Below, piece after piece: positions 26,740 to 33,863 of a stretch of 63,173 bases of DNA. The notes beneath the pieces are model-generated. The model worked only from the letters and a program-made list of their open reading frames with translations. It did no database searches and had not been told where the DNA came from. Within the stretch, counting starts at the first letter, position 1. The number at the start of each line of letters is the position of its first letter. The stretch is from CAYREV01 sp964423345 (GTDB lineage Bacteria > Bacteroidota > Rhodothermia > Balneolales > Balneolaceae), in NCBI GenBank assembly GCA_964423345.1, contig CAYREV010000016.1:1-63173 (forward strand), written 5' to 3'. The position numbers and the translations under genes are program-made.

Positions 26740-26808
26740 AATCCTGTTGTCCAGTTTTTACTTTTCTCTTTGATCCTGGTCGTTTTTGTTGCAGCCTTAG
26801 CGGCTTAA
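26719..26808 (+). CDS. Candidate 29-residue single-helix membrane peptide
   Basis: ATG at 26719 to TAA at 26806-26808. It encodes a short polar start (MIRNIAHNP) and about 20 hydrophobic residues (VVQFLLFSLILVVFVAALAA), a textbook single transmembrane span. It overlaps the 5' part of the decayed frame on the other strand, so only one of the two can be functional there. There is no Shine-Dalgarno, which is normal here. No homologue is known to me; support is composition only. Confidence 0.35.
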   Translation: MIRNIAHNPVVQFLLFSLILVVFVAALAA

Positions 26809-26899
26809 TTTTAGCTGCCACTCAGTCATTTTCATCATTGTGTTTTAGACTTTCGCTACTCTTGTAGCGGATCCACACAAAAGAATAGCCCTGCGTCCG

Positions 26900-27047
26900 T
26901 CTCCCCTCCCCNNNNNNNNNNNNNNNNNNNNNNNNNNNNNNNNNNNNNNNNNNNNNNNNNNNNNNNNNNNNNNNNNNNNNNNNNNNNNNNNNNNNNNNNN
27001 NNNNNNNNNNNTCTCCCCTCCCCACGGCCTATCTCCCCTCCCCACGG
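26900..27047. repeat. 20-bp G-rich minisatellite interrupted by an assembly gap
   Basis: TCTCCCCTCCCC is seen at 26900-26911, directly before 100 Ns, and again at 27012-27023 and 27032-27043 after them; the last two are 20 bases apart and both continue with ACGG. The unit is TCTCCCCTCCCCACGGCCTA. On the minus strand each unit carries GGGGAGGGGAGA, so adjacent units supply four G runs and could form a G-quadruplex. The assembly broke here, so the copy number is unknown. The array lies just upstream of the his operon leader. Confidence 0.7.
26912..27011. other. 100-N assembly gap in a tandem repeat
   Basis: Exactly 100 Ns is the conventional placeholder for unknown length. The same repeat word abuts both edges, so the missing sequence is most likely further repeat copies. 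Confidence 0.9.
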
Positions 27048-27064
27048 TTAAGAAATAATAAAAA

Positions 27065-27254
27065 ATCATTTTGGGAATGATCTGTATTGAAAAATTCTTA
27101 TATTGCCAGTGATGCAAAAACAACGATTCCATACCCATCTCCATCACGGCGGTTCCCACCGTCAATAGCATCTTTCTGTGCAGCTTATGCTGCCTCGTCT
27201 CTTCATAGGTTCTCCCAACATTTTTTACCAAACCAAACAGGATCTAATTATATC
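27065..27254 (+). promoter_or_regulatory. His operon leader region with possible attenuator
   Basis: A perfect palindrome ATCATT-TTGGG-AATGAT (27065-27081) is followed by TATATT (27099-27104), a possible -10 or -7 element, then a His-rich 18-codon frame (27112-27168). Behind it are several small pairings. GGCGGT/ACCGTC (27148-27163) overlaps the His codons. GCAGC/GCTGC (27180-27193) and AGCAT/ATGCT (27167-27171 with 27187-27191) exclude each other. A T6 run lies at 27221-27226, but no strong stem touches it. The layout suggests ribosome-mediated control, yet I cannot show a clean intrinsic terminator. Confidence 0.5.
27112..27168 (+). CDS. hisL: Candidate his operon leader peptide
   Basis: An 18-residue frame, MQKQRFHTHLHHGGSHRQ, with five histidines (residues 7, 9, 11, 12 and 16), ends in TAG 86 bases before hisG. 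Such His-codon runs upstream of hisG are the classic sensor of the attenuated his operons of Enterobacteria. There the ribosome stalls when charged tRNA-His is scarce and so lets transcription continue. The frame differs from that of hisG, so it is not an N-terminal extension. If TATATT at 27099 is the -10, the transcript would start almost at this ATG. The gene symbol is by analogy. Confidence 0.6.
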   Translation: MQKQRFHTHLHHGGSHRQ

Positions 27255-28136
27255 ATGCAACGAACTGTTAATTCAGATACATCCCTGCGCATTGCGCTTC
27301 AAAAAGACGGTCGGCTGACCGATAAAACCATTCAACTGCTGGAGGGTATCGGCCTGCGCTTTGACAACTACAAGCGCTCCCTGATGCTTAAGGCCCGCAA
27401 TTTTGACGTGGAATTGCTCCTTATACGCGACGACGACATCCCGGAATATGTACAGGACGGGGTTTGCGACCTCGGCTTCGTCGGGGCCAACGTCACTGCC
27501 GAGATGGGCGCCGACGTCACTTCCCTTCGGGGACTGGAATACGGCATCTGCCGACTCTCCCTGGCGGTACGTAAAAACGGTGATATCAACTCGGTCGAAG
27601 ATTTTGACGGCAAGATCATCGCCACCAGCTATCCCAACCTCACCCGCTCTTACCTGGAGGAACGGGGCATCGATGCCAAAATAGTCACTATCTCCGGTGC
27701 CGTGGAAATTGCCCCGCGGCTGGAGGTGGCCGATGCCGTCTGTGACCTCGTCTCCACCGGCAACACGCTGAAGGCCAACGGCCTGGTAGAGATCGAAACG
27801 GTCTTTGAGTCGGAAACGGAACTGATTCGAACCAACAAGGAGCTCTCGCCGGGCAAGAAGAAGCTGATCGAAAAGTTTCTGCTTCGCATCGACGGCTACC
27901 AGCAGGCCGAACGCAGCCGCTATATCATGATGAACGCCCCCCGGGAATCCCTGTCGAATATCAAGCAGATCATTCCCTCCCTGAAAAGCCCCACCGTCAT
28001 GCCCCTGGCCGATGATGATATGGTGGCCATACACACGGTCATTCCCATAGAGGAGTTCTGGGAAGTGATGGAGAAGCTGAAGGCTGAAGGCGCCAGCGGT
28101 ATCGTGATACTGCCCATTGAAAGCATGATCCTTTAA
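27255..28136 (+). CDS. hisG: ATP phosphoribosyltransferase, long form
   Basis: A 293-residue enzyme of the first step of histidine synthesis, joining ATP and PRPP; usually inhibited by histidine. I chose the ATG at 27255 (MQRTVNSDTSLRIALQKDGR) because the long upstream open frame is low-quality leader sequence. Two periplasmic-binding-like catalytic domains (about 1-215) include VCDLGFVGANV and the PRPP-loop-like DAVCDLVSTGNTLKANGL. They are followed by an ACT-like regulatory domain (about 220-293), so no HisZ is needed. It is first gene of the his operon. Confidence 0.95.
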   Translation: MQRTVNSDTSLRIALQKDGRLTDKTIQLLEGIGLRFDNYKRSLMLKARNFDVELLLIRDDDIPEYVQDGVCDLGFVGANVTAEMGADVTSLRGLEYGICRLSLAVRKNGDINSVEDFDGKIIATSYPNLTRSYLEERGIDAKIVTISGAVEIAPRLEVADAVCDLVSTGNTLKANGLVEIETVFESETELIRTNKELSPGKKKLIEKFLLRIDGYQQAERSRYIMMNAPRESLSNIKQIIPSLKSPTVMPLADDDMVAIHTVIPIEEFWEVMEKLKAEGASGIVILPIESMIL

Positions 28137-28142
28137 CCGGCG

Positions 28143-28187
28143 ATGGAAACTTTCAAACATAACGACCAGACTGTCAACTACCGATGA
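28143..28187 (+). CDS. 14-codon mini-cistron overlapping the hisD start
   Basis: ATG at 28143 opens METFKHNDQTVNYR and ends in TGA at 28185-28187, which overlaps the hisD ATG (28184) as ATGA. It starts six bases after the hisG stop. It could carry ribosomes across the hisG-hisD gap and couple the two genes. At 14 codons it may equally be chance. Confidence 0.25.
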   Translation: METFKHNDQTVNYR

Positions 28188-29473
28188 AAACCTACCAATA
28201 CCGCAATCTGACCGAACCGCAGCTCGAGAAGCTGTGTGAGCGTCCCCGGATGGACAACACCGAAGCCTTCGCAAAGGTGCGCCCCATACTGGAGGCGGTC
28301 CGCCAGCGGGGCGACGAAGCCGTCCTCTCCTATACCCGGCAGTTTGACGGCACCGCCCCCGACCCGCAGGTCCTCGATCCCCGCCGGATCGAGGTCACCC
28401 TGGACCCCGACACCCGCAAAGCCATCGACACCGCCCTTGAAAACATTCAGCGTTTCCATAAGGCGCAGCTTCCCATACCCCTGGAGGTGGAGACAATGCC
28501 GGGAGTTCGCTGCCGGCGGCTGTCCCGGCCTATCGAACGGGCGGGGCTGTACGTGCCGGGCGGCACGGCCATACTGCCCTCCACCCTGCTGATGCTGGGC
28601 GTCCCCGCCGCACTGGCAGGCGTCGACCAAATCGTCGTCGCCACGCCTCCGGATGAGGAAGGCGGCGTGGCCGACGAGCTTATATATATCTGCCGGCAGC
28701 TCGGGGTGGGTACGCTGCTGCTGGCCGGAGGAGCCCAGGCGGTGGCAGCCATGGCCTACGGCACCGAGACGGTGCCTTCGGTCGATAAGATCTTCGGGCC
28801 GGGCAACCAGTATGTGACGGCTGCCAAGATGTTGCTGCTGAACAGCGACGCCCGCATCGCCATCGACATGCCCGCCGGTCCCTCGGAGGTGCTGGTCGTC
28901 GCCGACCATTCGGCCGATCCCGCTTTTGTAGCGGCCGACCTGCTGGCCCAGGCCGAACACGGGCCCGACAGCCAGGTGGTGCTGGTGGCCACGGCCGGCT
29001 TCGACCGGGCGGCCTGCAGCGAAGCCATAGAAAGCCAGCTGGAGGATCTGCCACGCAAAGAGGTGGCAGGAAACGCCCTCGAGCACAGCTTCCTGTTGCA
29101 GGTGGACACCCTGGATGAGGCGATGGACTTCTCCAACCGGTACGCCCCCGAACACCTCATGATACAGACTGAGGACCCGGAAGGACTGCTGGACAGCGTG
29201 CGCCATGCCGGCTCCGTATTCCTCGGCCGGTGGTCGCCCGAAAGTGCAGGCGACTACGCCTCCGGTACCAACCACACCCTGCCTACCTATGGCTATGCCC
29301 GCATGTACAGCGGGGTGTCGGTCGACTCGTTCATGAAGTTTGTGACCGTACAGCAGCTGAGCGAAGAGGGACTTAAAACCATCGCCCCCACGGTAAACCG
29401 CCTGGCGGAGCTGGAGGAACTGGAAGCCCACAAGCGCGCCGTCACCATCCGCCTTGACAAGCTGAACCTTTAA
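28184..29473 (+). CDS. hisD: Histidinol dehydrogenase
   Basis: A 429-residue zinc enzyme that oxidises L-histidinol to histidine in two NAD-dependent steps, the last reactions of the pathway. Landmarks: VPGGTAILPSTLLMLGVPAALAG near 125, IFGPGNQYVTAAK near 205, MPAGPSEVLVVADHSADP near 230, AQAEHGPDSQ near 252 with zinc and catalytic residues, and THTLPT-like NHTLPTYGYARMYSGVSVDSF near 365. The length is normal. Its start codon overlaps a tiny upstream frame. It sits between hisG and hisC. Confidence 0.97.
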   Translation: MKTYQYRNLTEPQLEKLCERPRMDNTEAFAKVRPILEAVRQRGDEAVLSYTRQFDGTAPDPQVLDPRRIEVTLDPDTRKAIDTALENIQRFHKAQLPIPLEVETMPGVRCRRLSRPIERAGLYVPGGTAILPSTLLMLGVPAALAGVDQIVVATPPDEEGGVADELIYICRQLGVGTLLLAGGAQAVAAMAYGTETVPSVDKIFGPGNQYVTAAKMLLLNSDARIAIDMPAGPSEVLVVADHSADPAFVAADLLAQAEHGPDSQVVLVATAGFDRAACSEAIESQLEDLPRKEVAGNALEHSFLLQVDTLDEAMDFSNRYAPEHLMIQTEDPEGLLDSVRHAGSVFLGRWSPESAGDYASGTNHTLPTYGYARMYSGVSVDSFMKFVTVQQLSEEGLKTIAPTVNRLAELEELEAHKRAVTIRLDKLNL

Positions 29474-29492
29474 CCAAAGAACCCAACAACCG

Positions 29493-30548
29493 ATGAAAGC
29501 CGATTTCAATATGGACCGACTGGTCAGGCCCAACATCCGGGCGCTCACTCCCTACAGAAGCGCACGGGACGACTTCGAGGAGGGGCTCCTGCTCGACGCC
29601 AACGAGAACAGCCTGGGAAGCCCTTTCGGTGAGGGGGAAGCCCTGAATCGCTATCCCGACCCCTATCAGAAAAAACTGAGGCAAGCCATTGCCGACTGGA
29701 GAGAGGTGCAGCCCGGGCAGGTCTTTACCGGCGTGGGCAGCGACGAAGCCATCGACCTGCTGTTTACGGTCTTCTGCCGGCCCGGCCGCGACCGCATCAT
29801 CACCACGCCCCCCACCTACGGCATGTACCGGGTATCGGCCAATATTCACGATATCGCCGTCGACGAGGTACTGCTGGGGCCCGACCTGGAGCCGGACACC
29901 GAAAAGATCATAGAGGTAGCGGGGCCCGACACCAAACTGCTTTTCCTCTGCTCTCCCAACAACCCCACGGGTACCTCGCTGCCGGCCGACACACTACGCA
30001 CCATCCTGGATCGTTTTGAAGGGGTGGTGGTGCTTGACGAGGCCTATATTGATTTCAGCATGGAACCCAGCATGGTCCCCCTGATCGAACGCTATCCCAA
30101 CCTGGTGGTACTGCAGACCATGTCCAAGTCATTCGGTCTTGCGGGCATCCGCCTGGGCATGGCCTTCGCAAACAGGGAGATCATCAGCTATCTTATGAAG
30201 GTCAAGCCGCCCTATAATGTCAACAGCCTCACGGCCAGGCACGCCCTGAAGGCATTTGACAATCTGGAGACGCTCCGCTTCAATGTCGACTCCATCCGCA
30301 AAGAGCGGAAACGCCTGCATGGCGAACTGGCCAAAATCGGCCGCGTACAAAAAATTTATCCCAGCGAAGCGAACTTTTTACTGGCTAAAATTGATAATGC
30401 CCCGGAGGCCTACAAGAAGCTGGCAGACAGGGGCGTCATCGTCCGCTACCGCGGCGACGAGCCCCGCTGCGAAGAGTGCCTGCGCATCACCGTGGGTACC
30501 CCCGACGAAAACGACAAGCTAATCCAAGCCCTAAAAGATATTTCGTGA
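29493..30548 (+). CDS. hisC: Histidinol-phosphate aminotransferase
   Basis: A 351-residue PLP-dependent class I/II aminotransferase that makes histidinol phosphate from imidazole-acetol phosphate and glutamate. The substrate-loop start LLDANENSLGSP, the PLP ring contacts CSPNNPTGT and VLDEAYIDFS, and the Schiff-base lysine in MSKSFGLAGIRLGM are all present; a C-terminal arginine lies in CLRITVGTPDEN. Its TGA overlaps the hisB ATG as TGATG (30546-30550), indicating translational coupling. Confidence 0.96.
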   Translation: MKADFNMDRLVRPNIRALTPYRSARDDFEEGLLLDANENSLGSPFGEGEALNRYPDPYQKKLRQAIADWREVQPGQVFTGVGSDEAIDLLFTVFCRPGRDRIITTPPTYGMYRVSANIHDIAVDEVLLGPDLEPDTEKIIEVAGPDTKLLFLCSPNNPTGTSLPADTLRTILDRFEGVVVLDEAYIDFSMEPSMVPLIERYPNLVVLQTMSKSFGLAGIRLGMAFANREIISYLMKVKPPYNVNSLTARHALKAFDNLETLRFNVDSIRKERKRLHGELAKIGRVQKIYPSEANFLLAKIDNAPEAYKKLADRGVIVRYRGDEPRCEECLRITVGTPDENDKLIQALKDIS

Positions 30549-31438
30549 TGAACATACTGATTGAACCGGAAGCCCTCGGCGGCAAAGACCCGTCCCTCCT
30601 GTGGCCGGGAGCCCTCTATGGCCTGAAAAGGCTGCAGGAGCTGGGCCACACCCTCTACCTCGACCCCGACTCTCTGAGCGACGATCAGCACCGGCTGCTC
30701 GACAACGAGGGTATCGACCTCCCTGGCGGGGAGCTGCCCGAAACGCCCGACCTCCGTATTACCACGGCCGACGGCATGCTGGGGCTCTCCGACAAGGGGA
30801 ACATCCTGGCCACCGAAGACGACTGGGCCGGCCTCAGTGACCGTATCTGCTTTCCCGAGCGGACGGCCTCCCTTTCGCGCAAGACGGCGGAGACCGATAT
30901 CACCATAAGCCTCAGCCTTGACGGCACCGGCAGGGCGGAGATCAATACCGGCCTGAAGTTTTTTGACCATATGCTTGAACAGATAGCCAAACACGGGCTC
31001 CTGGACCTGCGCATCAGCTGCACAGGCGACCTGGAAGTCGACGAGCACCATACCATTGAAGACGTAGCCATCACGCTCGGCGACTGCCTGTCGGAAGCCC
31101 TGGGCAACAAGGTAGGCATACAACGCCACGCTTTCGCCCTGCCGATGGATGAAAGCCGGGCCCGCGTGGCCCTGGACCTTTCGGGCCGTCCCTACCTGGT
31201 CTTCGAAGGCGGTTTTGACCGCGAAAAGGTCGGGGACTTCCCTACCGAGATGACCGAACACTTTTTCTACTCGCTGGCCATGCACCTTAAAGCCACCCTG
31301 CACCTTAAGGTCGAGGGCAGGAACGACCACCATAAGATCGAGGCCTGTTTCAAGGCTTTCGCCCGCTGCCTCCGCGCAGCCGTCAGCCGCAGCGAACGCA
31401 ACCTGAACATTCTGCCCAGCACCAAAGACCTGCTCTGA
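30548..31438 (+). CDS. hisB: Imidazoleglycerol-phosphate dehydratase with a degenerate HAD domain
   Basis: A 296-residue protein. Residues ~107-296 are a complete HisB dehydratase: FFDHMLEQIAKHG, DLEVDEHHTIEDVAITLG and EGRNDHHKIEACFKAFARCL hold the two His-rich manganese sites. Residues 1-~100 follow the layout of the HisB histidinol-phosphatase (HAD) domain, including an LWPGALYGLKRLQELGH helix, but the nucleophile motif DxDGT is replaced by IEPEALGG. The phosphatase is therefore probably dead, and the histidinol-phosphate phosphatase step must be done by another enzyme outside this operon. I chose the ATG at 30548, which overlaps the hisC stop, over an upstream start inside hisC. Confidence 0.93.
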   Translation: MNILIEPEALGGKDPSLLWPGALYGLKRLQELGHTLYLDPDSLSDDQHRLLDNEGIDLPGGELPETPDLRITTADGMLGLSDKGNILATEDDWAGLSDRICFPERTASLSRKTAETDITISLSLDGTGRAEINTGLKFFDHMLEQIAKHGLLDLRISCTGDLEVDEHHTIEDVAITLGDCLSEALGNKVGIQRHAFALPMDESRARVALDLSGRPYLVFEGGFDREKVGDFPTEMTEHFFYSLAMHLKATLHLKVEGRNDHHKIEACFKAFARCLRAAVSRSERNLNILPSTKDLL

Positions 31439-31439
31439 T

Positions 31440-32054
31440 ATGATAGCCATTATAAACTATGATGCCGGCAACCTGGCCTCCGTGTCGAATGCACTGGAAC
31501 GCCTTGGGGTGCCCTATACCGTCACCAACAAGATCGAGGAGCTGGAGCAGTCCGAAGCCGTCATCTTTCCGGGTGTGGGCCATGCGCGCCCTGCCATGAA
31601 ATCGCTGCGGAAACACGGACTCGACACCTTCCTGGAGGAAACGAAAAAACCGGTCCTCGGCATATGCCTGGGCATGCAGCTGCTCTATGAATCGTCGGAG
31701 GAGGGAGATACCGGCGGACTGGGCCTGATACCCGGCACGCTCAAGCGTTTTGACCCGGCCCGGGGCAAGGTTCCCCATATGGGCTGGAACACCCTCGACG
31801 AACTGTCCCCGGACCCCCACCCGCTGCTCAGGGGCCTGACCGAAAAGCAGTACTTTTATTTCGTCCACAGCTATTATGCACCGGTAAATGCATATACCCT
31901 GGCAACCTGCAGCTACCTCGGCGAATTTGCCGCCGTGGCGGGGAGAGACAACATCGTGGGCGTGCAGTTTCACCCCGAAAAATCAAGTGAGGCGGGCTCC
32001 CTGCTGCTTCAGAATTTTATCGAGTGGGTGAACCGGCCCATTAAAGACAGATAA
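31440..32054 (+). CDS. hisH: Imidazole glycerol phosphate synthase, glutaminase subunit
   Basis: A 204-residue class I glutamine amidotransferase that feeds ammonia to HisF. The nucleophile is C76 in PVLGICLGMQLLYESSEEG, and the His/Glu of the triad lie in GVQFHPEKSSE near the C-terminus. YFVHSYY is conserved too. It starts one base after the hisB stop. Unusually, its partner hisF is not next to it: a GH114-like gene and hisA come between. Confidence 0.96.
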   Translation: MIAIINYDAGNLASVSNALERLGVPYTVTNKIEELEQSEAVIFPGVGHARPAMKSLRKHGLDTFLEETKKPVLGICLGMQLLYESSEEGDTGGLGLIPGTLKRFDPARGKVPHMGWNTLDELSPDPHPLLRGLTEKQYFYFVHSYYAPVNAYTLATCSYLGEFAAVAGRDNIVGVQFHPEKSSEAGSLLLQNFIEWVNRPIKDR

Positions 32055-32074
32055 CCTAACTTAGTAGAGTCGCA

Positions 32075-33070
32075 ATGTTCAACAGCCTTATATCCATCAT
32101 AACCCCCTTGGTCTTCACCCTCCTCTGCTGCCCCGATCCGCCCGCGGCAGACAGCACGGAAGTGAACTACCGGTCCGAGATGATCCGGTTTGTACGGGAG
32201 CTTCGGAATACCGCGCGTCAGGCCGACCCCGGCTTCAAAATCATTGCCCAGAACGGGGAGCGTCTGCTGACCGAAAACGGCCAAACCGACGGCGCCCCCA
32301 ACACCGACTACCTGGACCTTATTGACGGCATCTCGCGGGAGAGCCTCTTTTACGGCTATAAGGCCGACGGCGCCCGCACCCCCAGGGAGGTGCAGCGCTA
32401 TATCATCTCCTTCCTGGATGTTGCACAGGATCACGGCAAGACGGTGATGGCGGTCAGCTACTGCTCCACCTCCGGGAAGATCGACGACTCCTACCGGCTG
32501 GCAAACGACCGCAACTACCTTCCCTTTGCCGCCCCCGACCGGGACCTTACCGTCATCCCCAACTATTCGGCCGACCTGATCCGTGAAAACAGCCGGGACA
32601 TACGCTCCCTCTCCGACGCAAGCAATTTTCTCTACGTGCTTAACCCCGCTCAATTCCCAGAAAAACACGATTTTCTCTCAGCCCTGGATCGGACCAACTA
32701 CGACATTCTGGTCATCGACTGGGTGTTCAGCAAAGGCTTCCCGCTGACACCCGGCGAAGTCGAAAGGCTGAAGACCAAGGCTAACGGGGCCCGCCGGCAG
32801 GTCATCGCCTACCTGAGCATCGGCGAAGCCGAAGATTACCGCTACTACTGGAAAGAGGAGTGGGATAACCGGCCTCCCGGGTGGATGATGCCGGAAAACC
32901 CCAAATGGCCCGGAAACTACCCGGTGAAATACTGGAAAGAAGAATGGAAAAAGATCATCTATTCCGGGAGCGGCTCCTACCTCTCCCACCTGCTTACGGC
33001 CGGATATGACGGGGTATACCTGGACCTCGTAGACGCATTCGAATATTTTCAGGACTTGAATAAAAACTAA
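32075..33070 (+). CDS. Secreted GH114 / TM1410-like glycosidase embedded in the his operon
   Basis: A 331-residue protein with an N-terminal hydrophobic signal (about 4-18) followed by CC, a weak lipoprotein site. The mature part matches the MJ1477/TM1410 TIM-barrel family, relatives of endo-alpha-1,4-polygalactosaminidase (GH114). VIAYLSIGEAEDYRYYW and YDGVYLDLVDAFEYF carry the conserved acidic residues, and TNYDILVIDWVFSKG is another barrel strand. Relatives cut galactosamine-rich exopolysaccharide outside the cell. It starts 20 bases after hisH and ends five bases before hisA, so it must share their transcript. A role in histidine synthesis is not expected; why it sits here is open. Confidence 0.8.
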   Translation: MFNSLISIITPLVFTLLCCPDPPAADSTEVNYRSEMIRFVRELRNTARQADPGFKIIAQNGERLLTENGQTDGAPNTDYLDLIDGISRESLFYGYKADGARTPREVQRYIISFLDVAQDHGKTVMAVSYCSTSGKIDDSYRLANDRNYLPFAAPDRDLTVIPNYSADLIRENSRDIRSLSDASNFLYVLNPAQFPEKHDFLSALDRTNYDILVIDWVFSKGFPLTPGEVERLKTKANGARRQVIAYLSIGEAEDYRYYWKEEWDNRPPGWMMPENPKWPGNYPVKYWKEEWKKIIYSGSGSYLSHLLTAGYDGVYLDLVDAFEYFQDLNKN

Positions 33071-33075
33071 ACTGC

Positions 33076-33804
33076 ATGATTGTCATACCCGCTATCGACC
33101 TGCTGGACGGCAAGGTCGTCCGACTCAAAAAAGGAAAGTACGAAGAGGTCACCGTCTATAATGAAGACCCCGTGGCGGAAGCCCGGAAATTCGCGGATGC
33201 CGGTTTCGGCCATATTCATATTATCGACCTCAACGGGGCAAGGGACGGTGAATTCGTTAACCTCCATTTCGTTAAAACGATCGTCGAGGAGACCGGCCTC
33301 TCCGTACAGACGGGAGGGGGCGTCCGCAGCCGCGAAGACGCCCTGCAGCTTTTCGATGCGGGTATCGAAAGCGTCATCTGCAGTTCGCTGGCCGTAAAGA
33401 AGCCCGAGCAGTGGCTTCGGCTGGTTGACGAATACCCGGAAAGGATGATTCTGGGCATGGACCTGAAGGAGGGCGAGATGGCCTACGGGGGATGGCTGGA
33501 GACTTCCGACCAATCCATCGGGGATTTCCTGGCACCCATGATACAGCAGGGGCTCAAACGGGTGCTCTGCACCGACATCGCCAGGGACGGCATGCTGACG
33601 GGCCCCAACCTGGAGCTGTACCGTTCCCTTCAGGAACAGTTCGGGGGGCTCGACTTCATAGCCTCCGGCGGCATCAGCGGGGCCGGTGATCTGCAGGAGC
33701 TGCAAACCCTCTCCATCTACGGGGTGGTAGTGGGCAGAGCCTACTATGAGGGGCGCCTGGGACTGGAGGAGATGTTCAAGCACCACAACCCCGGACGGAA
33801 TTAA
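33076..33804 (+). CDS. hisA: ProFAR isomerase (phosphoribosylformimino-AICAR isomerase)
   Basis: A 242-residue TIM-barrel enzyme performing the Amadori isomerisation of ProFAR to PRFAR. The N-terminal VIPAIDLLDGKVVRLKKG holds the first catalytic Asp, GGGVRS is the phosphate loop near 75, LCTDIARDGMLTGPN near 165 gives the second phosphate site, and IASGGISG follows. Length matches the family. It lies five bases after the GH114-like gene. Confidence 0.96.
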   Translation: MIVIPAIDLLDGKVVRLKKGKYEEVTVYNEDPVAEARKFADAGFGHIHIIDLNGARDGEFVNLHFVKTIVEETGLSVQTGGGVRSREDALQLFDAGIESVICSSLAVKKPEQWLRLVDEYPERMILGMDLKEGEMAYGGWLETSDQSIGDFLAPMIQQGLKRVLCTDIARDGMLTGPNLELYRSLQEQFGGLDFIASGGISGAGDLQELQTLSIYGVVVGRAYYEGRLGLEEMFKHHNPGRN

Positions 33805-33834
33805 AATCCAAAGGGACTATTGCAACCTAATCGG

Positions 33835-33842
33835 TATATTTG
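33835..33842 (+). promoter_or_regulatory. Internal promoter motif before hisF
   Basis: TATATTTG is an exact TAnnTTTG match, 21 bases upstream of the hisF ATG and in the only sizeable gap (59 bases) in the distal his operon. A TTGC at 33820 is too close to be the -33 box, so the upstream element is uncertain. Confidence 0.5.
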
Positions 33843-33863
33843 CACACTCAAAACCATAACAAC

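Noticed and set aside
26900..27047. CRISPR array at the 20-bp repeat
   Set aside because: Units are contiguous with no unique spacers, and no cas genes are present.
26822..27231. Minus-strand open frames through the N run
   Set aside because: They exist only because Ns contain no stop codons.
27087..27254. In-frame N-terminal extension of hisG
   Set aside because: The extension has no HisG similarity and overlaps the better-supported leader peptide; the family N-terminus starts at the ATG at 27255.
28178..29548. 456-codon minus-strand open frame
   Set aside because: Antisense shadow of hisD.
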